Source of the DNA: Antedon bifida
Taxonomy: Eukaryota > Echinodermata > Crinoidea > Comatulida > Antedonidae
Direction: 5' to 3'
DNA length: 64,000 nucleotides
Assembly (NCBI GenBank): GCA_963402885.1
Contig: OY727096.1
Location: 11,141,820-11,205,819, forward strand
Part shown: piece by piece, positions 12,501 to 23,575 of the stretch
How the letters are laid out: the number at the start of each line of letters is the position of its first letter
How positions within the stretch are numbered: the first letter of the stretch is position 1
Program-made: the position numbers and the translations under genes
The notes under the pieces: generated by a model
What the model was told of the DNA's origin: nothing
Seen by the model: the letters and a program-made list of their open reading frames with translations, nothing else
Database searches by the model: none

Positions 12501-13839
12501 AAAGCACGTGACTTTTTTCCATGTCAGTCACTTTTATTAAAACAACTAGTTCCTATTGGCGCAGCCCGTCTGTGAGGCGGGATTTGGTTGAACCATGGAC
12601 CTATAATTGAAAACGATAAAGTTCTCGGCTGAGAAAAATGATCCGATTTCTTGTTTTATGTAAACAAAATGTTGCGGCATGAACGGATAACAGTAGCCAT
12701 GGAAACGAGAACCCTGGACAGCACAGCTTTTATTCACAATCTTCAAATGGTACACCGCCGCATGCTTACCCTGGGCGGCTCCTTGTCGTTCAACGAGATG
12801 TGCTAGCGATCAAATGGAGCATGTATTGTAAATCCGAACACCCCGAAAAACAGAATTTCACACTAGATACAATACATCTAAAGTTTATTTCTATTCTTAA
12901 ATCTTAGCTCATTAAAATTTATTCTAAAACGGAACATTGTTTAAATTAATTTTATTAAGAAATTAATTTGTCTACAAATTGCTATTTTTTAAAACAAATA
13001 TAAAACATTATTTTAGGTTAACACAAGTTAAAGCTATAAATAACTTTTGATCGAAAGCACGTGACTTTTTTCCATGTCAGTCACTTTTATTAAAACAACT
13101 AGTTCCTATTGGCGCGGCCCGTCTGTGAGGCGGGGTTTGGTTGAACCATAGACCTATAATTGAAAACGATAAAGTTCTCGGCTGAGAAAAATGATTATGT
13201 AGAATTAATAATCCTTTTGTACGGTTGTCACGTAAAACAATTTGTGATTATACAATTTAAGGATTATTTTATATTTATTATTATTTACAACACAGTTACT
13301 AAATATACAAACAACAGTCACTGCGCAAAACCACGAGACAATTGTACAGTCACCGTGGCTATCGCACCACATGCTTTTTAGTAAACAACATTGGGGCTTA
13401 GTTGAACGACGCAGTTCTCGGCCAAGAAAAATAATAAAAAATAGAATAATTGATTTGTACGGTTGTCATGTGAATAAAACAATTTGTAATTACGCAGTTT
13501 TTTTGTATATTATTTTCAAATAAATTAAAATTAACAGTAGAAAATATCTAAAATAATAATAATGTTTATGCAACTCACCTTTGATGATACGTGTCGTTGA
13601 GCAGTATGTTTCGAGATGAATGAGGATCCTTCAGCATACTTCACAATGTCCTTTAAAGCCTGACCACGGATTCGACCATCTCCCTTTATTTTCTCTATAT
13701 ACTTTCTGCAAACTTTGCACCAGATTTTCGTAACCATATCTCTGGCATTTATAATTTTTGTTTCATATCCAAACATTGAAAAATTCCAAGCGTTGAATGT
13801 TGATAATTGTATAGGTTTTCCTTTTTCGGCCGCAGCCAT
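9554..13839 (-). CDS. hAT-family transposase, four coding blocks, one frameshift
   Basis: Exon 1 (13579-13839) starts MAAAEKGK and carries a BED-like zinc-binding region with WCKVCRKYI and SKHTAQRH. Its donor is AAG|GTGAGT. Exon 2 (11128-11728) and exon 3 (from 10948) join in phase across GT-AG junctions and contain the RNase H-fold region (VLSDGSQARKTG, TTADGASVNTG, IHCTSHRLELAVKD). The last block (10495-9554) ends in the hAT dimerisation domain with SNSTVERGFSMLTAML and SLQHNTMENLLLIKAND, then an acidic serine-rich tail. Exon 3 passes into the last block through a frame change near 10500, probably a small indel. About 750 residues in total, normal for hAT. It may be recently active if the frameshift is an assembly error. 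Confidence 0.85.
12088..13195. repeat. 555-bp tandem duplication in a hAT intron
   Basis: CCGATTTCTTGTTTTATG starts at 12088 and again at 12643. The units are 555 and 553 bp with only a few differences. Both lie between transposase exons 1 and 2. High identity suggests a recent duplication relative to the rest of the element. Confidence 0.93.
13151..13510. repeat. About 245-bp spaced direct repeat
   Basis: The segment with GTTCTCGGCTGAGAAAAAT and TTGTACGGTTGTCACGT (13170-13260) recurs in weaker form at about 13412-13500 (GTTCTCGGCCAAGAAAAAT, TTGTACGGTTGTCATGT). It is an older duplication adjoining the 555-bp pair. Confidence 0.75.
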
Positions 13840-13899
13840 GTTGACTCGGTGAATGCGACGGAATAATGACAATAGTCTACTTGTTAATTTCATCTTATT

Positions 13900-15060
13900 T
13901 ATTCATTATCTAAATTCAGGATGTTGATTACAGGGTCACAGACGATTTGGTACCATGTTCCAGAAAAATAAAAACAATGAGCAGCCCTGTTATTTTTTCG
14001 GCTCTCTTTGATCTTCGTTGTCAGCGGGTAGTTGATAAAGCAGCTTAAAACTTTTCACAAAAATAAACAAAAACATCTGACGTGTTCGCGAGATAAGACA
14101 ATTCTTTGAATAGACACAGGTGTTACTTCAGAATGTTTTTAAAACGAAGAAAAACAACATATTTTTAACAGTTATTTATTTGAAACAAAAATGTTTTTAT
14201 AATACTGCATTTAATTGTGTTACTTAGCATATTTATATACAAAAAATATAACATGCATACAAACAACACTTAACCCGCGCAGTGGTAGCGTAAACATAAA
14301 AACAAAATTGATTATCGGGAAAAAAAACACTGTTGCACGTGAAAGTGCATGATGTTGTATTATTAAAAATCATGAATTGTTAATGTTTGGAATTAGAACA
14401 AATCTATCTAGAAAATATTTACGAACTAATAGTATCCGTTATCCAGTTTACAGTCAGTCACAACAGAGATTGGTGGTACGACTGCGCAGCACCACATGAT
14501 TTTTTCTCTTGGTTTCTTTGCTCTATGCATCAATGATCTTGTTGGGTTTCTCACGCCTACGCACGTCGTGTGTTCATGATGTTGAGTTTAACACAGTCGG
14601 TCCTATTTTAAGCGAAGCCGAGACCATGTATAATAATAGGTCTGGCAAACAAACCGCATGTTTTGTTGTTGGTGCTCTATTATAAATGAGTTTTGTATGT
14701 TGACTTCGTTCGCGTGTTATTATTGTACGCGAAACGTAGGTTGTTTTTTTTTATAATGTCCATGATTTAAGGAGCGCGATTAGTTGCTCTCCTTAAATCT
14801 TGTTAAGGAGCGTAGAGAGGAGCGCGATCGCGCTCGCGCTCCTTAAAAACGAAGGACTGATTAAAATACAGTTTTACATATTTTCATTGTAAATTTTTTT
14901 GGCTGATCTAAATATTTACAATAAAAAATCACAATTTTCCCACGGTCTTTCACATTTTCCCACGGTCCCAATACTGCACGCACGGTCCTAAAAAGGCTTT
15001 ATACTTAAATGTAGGCTATTTTATTTTTATTTAAAATAAACCTAATCATCATGTTACGTG
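13900..15060. other. Noncoding 5' region of the hAT element
   Basis: No coding frame is supported upstream of transposase exon 1. The region contains a short GC-rich inverted motif (GAGCGCGATCGCGCTC near 14820) and repeated CCCACGGTC motifs at about 14940-14975. A transposase promoter is expected in this interval, but I see no convincing TATA box. Confidence 0.5.
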
Positions 15061-15099
15061 TATTTAATGCGAACGATCTTTGTAGAAAAAAAAATTCAT

Positions 15100-17290
15100 A
15101 AGTAAGAAACTACCGTGTGTTCGTGAGATCAATCGTTGAAAAAACAATTCCGAGCGAGCCGAACGATTGTTGTAGAAATTCCATTTGATGTACATGCATC
15201 CATCTGATAAGAAATTACCGTGTGCGAATTTGTTGCCCGAACGCCGAACGACTGTTGTGAAATTCCATTTGATGTACACGCACCCATCTGGTAAGAAATT
15301 ATCGGGCAGATAATTTTTGCCGTACAGACAGAAACACTACAAAAATACTACATAGATCTAGCCAAGAGAGGACCACCGAATTCAGAATTATCGTTGTTAC
15401 AATCAACCCGGTCGTGTAGACGGCCTAGAGGCTAGATAACAGCCTAGAGTGGGCCGAGAAGCCTTTTTAAAGAGAAGAGGCCTAACTAGGCCTAGCTAAA
15501 CTTAATTGCAATATGCCTGTAGTTAAAAAACATTTATATTGAAATTGACAAAAAAAAATATTTACAATGGTAAACTATCCCCCGCCGATATGATATGGAA
15601 AAGTGATATTGAAATTGACAAAAAAAAAAAAAAAACAAATATTCTGTGGTAAACTATACCCTGCCACACACCGTTCTAGGATTCGGGGTCGATATGCTGA
15701 CATTTAATTGTGTTCCTTGAACAGAAACATAGATTTGATCATTTATGGAAATAACAATTGAATAACATTACTATCTGCCCAGGCCTATATGAATGTGGTT
15801 TACGATTCTATGTATATGGTGATATTCTTTGATGGTGGCATATGGGCACAAAACCGTGGAAATAAAGATAATTATTTTACCACAGCTATCCTCATTTTCT
15901 TCTTTGCTATACACAACACTGCAATTGCTTTTCCTCCTGCTTATTTCTGTAGTCGCACAAGTAAATGTGTTTCCTTTTGTATAGCGGTTGAATTGCCCAG
16001 ACGGTATTGCACTGTTGAAATCAATTCAAAGTGAGCACAGTTTTCTGTTATAGGAAGAATTCGACTGATTGTTTTGTCAGCGCACTGACTAATATCTCTA
16101 AAATATATATATATGTTGTTGTGAAATTCTATTTGATGTACACGCACCCATCTGGTAAGAAATTACCACGTGCGAATTTGTTGCCCGAACGCCGAATGAC
16201 TGTTGTGAAATTCCATTTGATGTACACGCACTCATCTGGTAAGAAATTACCACGTGCGAATTTGTTGCCCGAACGCCGAACGACTGTTGTGAAATTCCAT
16301 TTGATGTACACGTACCCCTCTGGTAAGAATTTACCACGTTTATATTCATCATGCGAGTTTGTTACCCGCCTAGAGGCTAGATAACAGCCTAGAGTGGGCC
16401 GAGAAGCCTTTTTAAAGAGAAGAGGCCTAACTAAGCCTAGCTAAACTTAAATGCAATGCCTGTAGTTAAAAAACATTTATATTGAAATTGACAAAAAAAA
16501 CGATAAATATTTACAATGGTAAACTATCCCCCGCTGATATGATATGGAAAAGTGATATTGAAATTGACAAAAAAAAGACAAATATTCTGTGGTAAACTAT
16601 CCCCTGCCGCACACCATTCCAGTATTTCTAGGATTCGGGGTCGATATGCTCACATTTAATTGTGTTCCTTGAACAGAAACATAGATTTGATCATTTATGG
16701 AAATAACAATTGAATAACATTACTATCTGCCCAGGCCTTACTATATGAATGTGATTTACGATTCTATGTATATGGTGATATTCTTTGATGGTGGCATATG
16801 GGCACAAAACCGTGGAAATAAAGATAATTATTTGACCACAGCAGTATCCTCATTTTCTTCTTTGCTATACACAACACTGCAATTGCTTTTCCTCCTGCTT
16901 ATTTCTGTAGTCGCACAAGTAAATGTGTTTCCTTTTGTATCGGTTGAATTGCCCAGACGGTATTGCACTGTTGAAATCAATTCAAAGTGGGCACAGTTTT
17001 CTGTTATAGGAAGAATTCGACCGATTGTTTTGTCAGCGTACTAACTATTATCTCTAAAATATATATATATATATTTGTGTTGTGAAATTCCATTTGATGT
17101 ACACGTACCCCTCTGGTAAGAATTTACCACGTGTATATTCATCATGTGAGTTTGTTACCCGAACGCCGAACAACTGTTGTGAAATTCCATTTGATGTACA
17201 CGTACCCCTCTGGTAAGAAATTACCATGTGTGTTCACCATGCGAGTTTGTTGCCCGAACCAACGACTGTTGTGGAAATTCCATTTGATGG
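15100..17290. repeat. Higher-order array: 84-bp satellite blocks alternating with the 0.8 kb repeat
   Basis: Blocks of about 84-bp units (GAAATTCCATTTGATGTAC to GCCGAACGACTGTTGT) lie at about 15100-15303, 16118-16365 and 17074-17290. Copies 2 and 3 of the 0.8 kb repeat lie between them (15304-16117 and 16370-17073), each ending in an (AT)n tract. The same 0.8 kb unit occurs once outside the hAT at 6798. Open frames on both strands within the 84-bp units come from the unit length being divisible by three and are not genes. Confidence 0.9.
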
Positions 17291-17917
17291 ACGTGTGTTT
17301 CGCGCTCAAGTCGAATTCTCTGGATAGAAGAAATAGAAAAAATAAAAGACCATTTTACGTAAGATATTTGTGTAACATCAATCGCGATGTAATTATTTTA
17401 TTTAATGATTTTTAATGAAAATAAAAAAACAGTACACGAATATTTTTATCATAATTATATTTTCACATAATAATATTAGCGCCGTCTTGTTCATCCTGCT
17501 AGCCTAGTCAACAACGTCATGCGTGTATATATCACCAACGACATCGTGCTATATTTAGACGTTGACAGGGTTTGACCACTGTCTGGTCATGAAAGCGTGC
17601 GGCTTGTTTTTGAACGTCTAATGGTATAAATAATAGTAACAGTAGAATGTAATAATAAAATTAGGCAGGATATTTATTGTTTAAACGCTTGTATTAATTT
17701 AAAAAATCAACGGAGCGTATCTCCTGTTTCTGCTGTACTACTCATGAATATTCATTTCCTTACTTATGAATAATCAATTTGCTAACGCAATTAATGAAAT
17801 CCTCAAGTTTATGCATAAATGAACATCCGTTAGGAGCGTTAATGCGTTAACCGCGGTAAACTTTGTGTTTACTGCGTTCCACGGAGTAATATAATTTTGA
17901 CATGGCCCCTAATACAG

Positions 17918-18720
17918 TACTATCAATAACTCTCTGGAATATTCCAGGAGCTGAACTCCAAACGGTAATCTGTTGTACTTATACAATTTGACTCTTCAGA
18001 CAACATAAGTTGTTGATATGCATGCGACATATCTAACTTTGAGAAAATTGTACCCCCGCCTAGTTTGGCGAACAAATCATCAATTAATGGTAATGGGTAC
18101 GTATCTACCTTCGCAATCGTTAATTTGTAGTCTCCGCAAATTTGTACAGAACCATCAGACTTAATAACAGGGACTGTAGGTGCAGCCCACTCAGGCGTAA
18201 TTGTACCTTCTTGCTTTAATCTGTGTAATATATACCAAAGATTATTGGCCTAGCTTTACGGAATTTGGGAACAGTCCCTTCCTTCATAAATAGTCTGGCT
18301 TTAAATCCTTTAATCTAACCCATTATTATTATTATTTCACTATTTAACAGTGATCTTTCTGTTTGCACTTGATTTTGATTTTACCCCAATCTAATTGTAG
18401 ATTAGTTAACTCCGGCCAAGGTGGATCCTCTCCCTGGAATTACTACTAGAGGTAACCAGTCGTTTCACCTTTACATGACACACACCAACTACTTTAATTT
18501 CTTCTCCAGTGTATGTTTTCAATGTAGCATCAGACGGTTTAATTATGGGTCTATCTTTAACGTTAGACCACACTTTCATCTTATGATCACTTATCACAGA
18601 TACAGCAGCATTTGTGTCAATTTACTTTTGTAGTATGTCATTACAATCTTTACTACTAGTTGGTAAAGCTACCGTATTATAATCATATTAACAACAATCT
18701 TCATATTCATCATTTACATC
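17918..18720 (-). pseudogene. Ty3/gypsy pol, 5' portion: protease region and RT fingers/palm
   Basis: Frame 18597-18406 reads the protease-side motif LKTYTGEEIKVVGVCHVKV. Downstream, in changing frames, come EWAAPTVPVIKSDGS, ICGDYKLT and KLDMSHAYQQL, then APGIFQRVI at the hAT boundary. These are RT motifs in the order expected for a Ty3/gypsy element of the Mag/CsRN1-like type. The catalytic YLDD lies on the other side of the hAT insertion at about 8600. At least three frameshifts and stops are present. Confidence 0.85.
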
Positions 18721-19480
18721 TAATTTTCCCAACTGACCCCTAACATTTCTATTAGTAGTACTGTATGTCCCTTTTTCTTTCCATCAGGTGGTTTATTTTT
18801 ACTTACTACAAACAATTTCAAAATGTCCCATGATTCCACATCGATGGCATTTTGACCTCTTTGAGGGACAATTTTCATCTCTGCTAAGATGGCCTTCCCT
18901 GCCACATTTCCAACACTTTGCTTTCTCACCATAGTTAGGTTTCACCTGTCTTGAATCTGGCTCTAGGATTACCGTGAATTTGTTTAACTTATGCATCAAT
19001 CAATGGGTATCCTGCCTCCATATTAATATTATGCACTTGTTTGTCCACTGCCAAAATTGCGCTAGAAATATCAACCGCCTTTTTAAATGTTAACTCCGGT
19101 TCTGCTAACATTCTCCGCTGTAATGAATTATCACTAATACCTAAGGCAAGACGACCACGCAACATCTCTTCTAATGTCCCAAAGTCACATCGTTCTGCTA
19201 GCCGTCTCAATCGTGCTACGTAATCCGCTACAATAGAATTTAAATCGACTAACTATAATATTTGGCTTTGGCTCAGTATGCCCAGTTATCAAGTTAATTA
19301 AATCTTCATATTATTTGTCGGTCACCTTCGCTGGTGCCAGTAAATCTTTCATCAACTGTACCTTTTTTTTCCACATACTGTCAGCAACACTGCTCGTTTC
19401 TTCTTGTTGTTGTCGATATCGTTCGCAACAAAATACTGTTCTAGCCTCTTAACATTATCTGACCAGTTTTCTGTTAACAA
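18721..19480 (-). pseudogene. Ty3/gypsy gag with two zinc knuckles
   Basis: Starting at about 19480 the minus strand reads a capsid-like region (VKRLEQYFVAND), then ARLRRLAERCDFG-type sequence and ISDNSLQRRMLAEPELT. The nucleocapsid follows with two CCHC knuckles: CWKCGREGHLSRDENC (CX2CX4HX6C) and CHRCGIMGHFEIVC (CX2CX4HX4C). Order and spacing fit a gypsy Gag. Frameshifts separate the parts, for example near 18990 and 19230. No LTR could be recognised upstream, where a Penelope remnant begins. Confidence 0.85.
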
Positions 19481-19491
19481 AGCCAAAAACC

Positions 19492-19864
19492 TCAAGTGTG
19501 AATAATTGTAATATGTGAATGTCTCAAAAAATTACAATGTTTAAAAGATCTAAATTGTACATTTATGCCGGTAGGGGCAAGAGTGCCAAGCTTAGCAATT
19601 ATTCTTTCTTCTATAATTCTACGAGATGTCTCGGAACCATTACATACCTTAACACCAGAAATTGTAATATCCGAAAGGGAATGCTCATTATTACAAAAAT
19701 GGGTGGCTACAGGTAACCCAGGAGTCTTTAGTTTAATAGACCTTAAATGTTCTACAAACCTATCGCCTAACCTGCGTTTAGTTTCACCAATATAAAGCAT
19801 ATTACATTTACTACACGAAATACAATAAACTAGATTTCTAGTGGTGCAAGTAATACGATCTGTG
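19492..19864 (-). pseudogene. Penelope-like element, GIY-YIG endonuclease part
   Basis: Frame 19800-19492 and its upstream continuation read VITDRITCTTRNLVYCI, then CSKCNMLYIGETKRRLGDRF, EHLRSIK, VATHFCNNEHSLSDI and RRIIEERIIAKLGTL. This is the GIY-YIG nuclease domain of a Penelope-like retroelement: CxxC, YIG, the catalytic arginine and the downstream glutamate. The frame continues beyond the MITE at 19874-20473 into the sequence from 20474. Confidence 0.85.
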
Positions 19865-19873
19865 ATAACATAA

Positions 19874-20473
19874 GGTTCAGGGACGATTCGGCCCTGAAAC
19901 GATTCGGCCCGGGACTATTCGGCCCACTTTTGGTGGGACGATTCGGCCCACTTTTGGGCCGAAACATCACACTTTGTGTGCCGAAACGTCTCACTTTAGA
20001 CCAAATTCATATTCATTTTTTTGGGTATTTATCAAGTTTTTAAAGGTGTTTAACAATCCGTATTTTATTGATATTGACAATTTTGATATAATATATATAA
20101 TAAATTACTAAAAAAACGTAATTTTATATTCAATTTATTACTTCGAAAACCTTGTTTATTTTGTGCATTCGCCAAGCTGCCAACTGACGGCGTAACTTGT
20201 TTACATCGTTCGCGTGACTAAAAATTGATCATTTTCGACAATGTTTTCAAAATGTTTGCTTTATTGCATCTTTATCCCTAGTAGTACTACCCCATAGTCT
20301 CTCTGGAAATAAAGTTTGGGGAAAAAGCTTATTTTATGCTTATAAAATGCATATCAAAGCCGATAAATTTAAGTGTGCCGAATCGTCTCAGGGCCGAATA
20401 GTCCCGGGCCGAATCGTCCCAGGGCCGAATCGTCCCGGGCCGAATCGTCTCAGGGCCGAATCGTCCCGTTACC
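19874..20473. mobile_element. 600-bp MITE with 9-bp target duplication (MULE-like)
   Basis: A perfect 9-bp direct repeat ATAACATAA flanks it (19865-19873 and 20474-20482). The termini are inverted: GGTTCAGGGACGATTCGGC at the left and the complement of GGTAACGGGACGATTCGGC at the right. Inside each end the motif CGATTCGGCCC or CTATTCGGCCC is repeated several times, giving sub-terminal arrays. Removal restores the Penelope reading frame. A 9-bp duplication points to the Mutator superfamily. No transposase is encoded. Confidence 0.88.
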
Positions 20474-20645
20474 ATAACATAATTACCAGAAGGTCCTACT
20501 ATTTTGTTAAACTAATATCAAGGAAAGACACACACTTGTCAGAAATTTCATGAGTAAACTTTATAGCAGGATGAAAATTGTTCCCGAAGTTAATGAAATC
20601 ATTAAGTTCATTTAAAGTTCCCGACATAATTCCAACACAATCATT
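20474..20645 (-). pseudogene. Penelope-like element, RT C-terminal remnant
   Basis: The minus strand reads LNDFINFGNNFHPAIKFTHE and then ISDKCVSFLDISL, the thumb/linker region of a Penelope-type reverse transcriptase. It is followed at once by the GPSGNYVI start of the endonuclease part. The usual linker between them is missing, so an internal deletion is likely. The upstream RT is replaced by the LINE that starts at about 20646. Confidence 0.7.
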
Positions 20646-23575
20646 AAAATTACGCATCTAAATGTTCAAAGCCTGCGAAACAAAGTTGATCAAATTAATG
20701 TACTTTTAGATAAAAATAACATTGACATACTATGTTTAACTGAAAGTTGGCTTGATAAGAATATTGATAACACAGAGCTCACTATAAATGGGTATAATAT
20801 TTGCAGATTTGATAGGAAAAACAAAATAGGAGGTGGAATTTTGTGTTATATTAAAGAGTGTATTGTACATAAAATAATAACAAATAACATTGCTGACAAT
20901 GTTGAAAGTCTATGGATAGAAATTAATTTACCACATACTAAGCCTTTTCTTGTTGGAACAGTTTACAGACCCCCGAGTGCCAATATAGATTACAAACAGA
21001 CATTGATAGTTTATTCCAACATTATACATCTGAATATGATGAAGTAATTGTATTAGGAGATTTCAACCTTGATATTTCCAAAAAGGTAAATCAAACTAAA
21101 ATTAAGAATTTAGAAAATCATAGTAACTTAAAACAATTAATGAGAGTACACGAATCACCGATTCAAGTAAAACAATATTAGATCTTATTTTTGTTTCAAA
21201 TCTCAAGATGTATTCTGAATCAGGAGTTTATAGTCTTGGAATAAGTGACCATTCATTAATTTACTTAATTCGCAAGTATAATAAAATAAAAGGTCAACCA
21301 AAAACAACAAATTCTAGGTCTTTTAAAAAGTTTAATGAGAACGATTTCATTGACTCTGTTAAAAAACAAGATTGGAGTTTAGTCATGGAATGTTCTGATG
21401 TAGATAAAGCTTGGGATATTTGGTCAAATTTATTTAATTATGCTTGCAATAAAAATGCACCTCGTAGAATTAAGAGAGTAAAAACTTCAATGCCTGAATG
21501 GATTACTAAAGAATACCTAAAATTAACAAAAGATAGAGACTATTATTTTAAGAAAGCTCATAAAACAAATGATGAGGCAGACTGGAATAAGGCAAAAAGT
21601 TTAAGGAATCAAGCAAATAAACTAAATAGATCACTTAAAAAGAAAATTTGTACAGATGCTATAACAGCAAATACCACAAATTCTAAAAAATTGTGGGAAA
21701 CCATTAAAAAATTTATTCCTGATAAAAAACAAGCTATCTCCTCTGTTCGGGTTGGTAGTGGACTCTCAAATAATGATAAAGAAATAGCTAATAAATTTAA
21801 TGATTATTTTTTTTCTATTGGTAATAATCTTGCTAAGAAACATAATCTACCTTGTAATACTAACACTAACCCTACTAACATTATTTTAAACAATTTTGAT
21901 TTTCACATTGTAACTCCTGATTGTGTATTTGATATAATCAATAGCTTTTCAAATAACAAAGCTTCAGGCTTGGATGGTTTTGATGTTAAGCTCTTAAAAT
22001 TAGCTGGTCCCATTGTATGTCACTCACTTAATTACATAATAAACTTGTCGTTTATTACAGCAACATTTCCTTGTAAATGGAAAACTGCTAAAGTTACCCC
22101 AGTGTTCAAAGGAGGAGATACATCTGATGTTGGAAATTACAGACCAATTTCAGTATTGCCTATAGTTTCAAAGATAATTGAAAGAATAGTACACAATAAA
22201 CTTTATTACTACTTGTCGGAAAATAATATTTTAAACCCTTGTCAATCTGGTTTTAGACGTAACCATTCAACTAATACGACACTCATTGATTTTTCTGACT
22301 ACATTCTAAAAAATATAAATGAAGGTAATGTTACAGCTGCTATTTTTTTAGATTTGCAAAAGGCTTTTGACACCATAAATCATAATCTGCTTTTTAGTAA
22401 ATTAAAACAATACGGTGTGCATGGTAATGCCTTAAATTGGTTTATATCATACTTATCAGGAAGATCACAAGTTGTAAATATCAAATCATCTTTGTCATTT
22501 TCTAAACCTATTACTGTTGGTATACCACAAGGGTCAATTCTTGGGCCATTGCTTTTTATAATTTATTTTAATTCTTTACCAGATGTGATAAATAATAAAT
22601 GTATCATGTATGCAGATGATACAACAATATTATGTTCCTCATCTGATCCAGTTCTTCTACAGAACATGATTAATCAAAATGTTAGTAAGTTCACTACCTG
22701 GTTTGATAACAATTTACTAACCCTCAATATAAAGAAAACAAAATTTATGTTATTTGGAACTAGAATATCACTTAGTAAATTCAATAATATTTCTGTTTCT
22801 ATTAATGGCAATGATGTCGAAAGAGTTGACAATTTTAAATATCTTGGACTTACATTTGATTCATTTATGTCATGGAAACAGCATGTTGAACAAGTAGCTT
22901 CTAGAGTATCACAACGTATCGGTATTATTCGTAGATTAAGATATTATATTCCAAATTTTGCTTTAAGACTACTTGCTAATGCAACAGTATTACCCTGTTT
23001 TGATTACTGTAGTAATGTTTGGTCAAATTGTAACTTAGAACTTGTTAATCGTCTTCAAGTACTTCAAAATAGAGTAGCTAGAATCATTCTTTATGCTGAT
23101 ATGTACACCCCTATAACAGAATTGATGTCCTCACTAAAATGGAAGAGTGTCCATGACAGATGGGAAAATGATTTATTAATTATGTTATTTAAATGCCTAC
23201 AGGGTTTAGCACCATCTTATTTAGCAAATCTATTCAAATTTATGGACACTTTTCACACAAAAATACAAGAAGTCAATCAACTAAAACTCTAAATGTTCCA
23301 GCATGGAACAATATTTATGGAAAGAGAATGTTTAACTATAGAGCATCAACCTTATGGAATAATCTTCCTGTACATATCCGTAAAAATTATGAGACACTTA
23401 GTCAAGTTGAATTTAAACATCTTGTATAACTTCTATTGTACATAGTTTTAATATAGCTTTTACTTTTATTTTTCTTGTATTTTTTTTCCAAATCTGGACC
23501 TCTTGGGAGACCAGTACTTGTGTATTGAAAGAGCTATTCCAGAATAAAGAAAGATTTGTATTGTATTGTATTGTA
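20646..23575 (+). mobile_element. CR1/L2-type LINE, nearly complete EN-RT (LINE A)
   Basis: The element starts within the apurinic endonuclease domain (LNVQSLRNKVDQINVLL, ILCLTESWLD, GTVYRPPSANIDY, VIVLGDFNLDIS, GISDHS). It runs through the reverse transcriptase and ends at a short tandem tail GTATTGTATTGTATTGTA after AATAAAGAAAGATT. The tandem 3' tail without poly(A) fits the CR1/L2 group. The 5' end is truncated into a Penelope remnant. Frameshifts at about 21000, 21150 and 23265 interrupt an otherwise open frame. Confidence 0.88.
21208..23292 (+). CDS. LINE A reverse transcriptase, 694-codon open frame
   Basis: A long uninterrupted frame covering the end of the endonuclease and the whole RT. 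Visible motifs in order: FSNNKASGLDGFDVKLLK, WKTAKVTPVFKGGD, NYRPISVLPIVSKIIE, CQSGFRRNHSTNTTL, IFLDLQKAFDTINH, GIPQGSILGPLLFIIY and the catalytic YADDTTIL at about 22606-22629. The C-terminus (WNNLPVHIRKNY) continues in another frame to about 23429 after an indel. Length and intactness suggest a fairly young copy. It would copy its own RNA by target-primed reverse transcription. Confidence 0.9.
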   Translation: MYSESGVYSLGISDHSLIYLIRKYNKIKGQPKTTNSRSFKKFNENDFIDSVKKQDWSLVMECSDVDKAWDIWSNLFNYACNKNAPRRIKRVKTSMPEWITKEYLKLTKDRDYYFKKAHKTNDEADWNKAKSLRNQANKLNRSLKKKICTDAITANTTNSKKLWETIKKFIPDKKQAISSVRVGSGLSNNDKEIANKFNDYFFSIGNNLAKKHNLPCNTNTNPTNIILNNFDFHIVTPDCVFDIINSFSNNKASGLDGFDVKLLKLAGPIVCHSLNYIINLSFITATFPCKWKTAKVTPVFKGGDTSDVGNYRPISVLPIVSKIIERIVHNKLYYYLSENNILNPCQSGFRRNHSTNTTLIDFSDYILKNINEGNVTAAIFLDLQKAFDTINHNLLFSKLKQYGVHGNALNWFISYLSGRSQVVNIKSSLSFSKPITVGIPQGSILGPLLFIIYFNSLPDVINNKCIMYADDTTILCSSSDPVLLQNMINQNVSKFTTWFDNNLLTLNIKKTKFMLFGTRISLSKFNNISVSINGNDVERVDNFKYLGLTFDSFMSWKQHVEQVASRVSQRIGIIRRLRYYIPNFALRLLANATVLPCFDYCSNVWSNCNLELVNRLQVLQNRVARIILYADMYTPITELMSSLKWKSVHDRWENDLLIMLFKCLQGLAPSYLANLFKFMDTFHTKIQEVNQLKL

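Larger units (their letters stand above)
8659..17909 (-). mobile_element. 9.25 kb hAT transposon inserted in Ty3/gypsy pol
   Basis: Terminal inverted repeats start GGGGCC[G/A]TGTCAAAATT at 8659 and end with the complement at 17909, about 30 bp nearly perfect. A less strict repeat with GTTAACCGCGG extends further in. The flanks TAATGTAA (8651-8658) and TAATACAG (17910-17917) agree at 5 of 8 positions, and all three differences are transitions, as expected of an aged 8-bp hAT duplication. The Ty3/gypsy RT frame resumes exactly when the element and one duplication are removed. The minus strand carries a hAT transposase at 9554-13839. The rest is noncoding and hosts tandem repeats. Confidence 0.85.

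Noticed and set aside
16031..16384. 117-codon frame with a repeating peptide
   Set aside because: It is the 84-bp satellite read in frame; both strands give long frames because the unit length is divisible by three.
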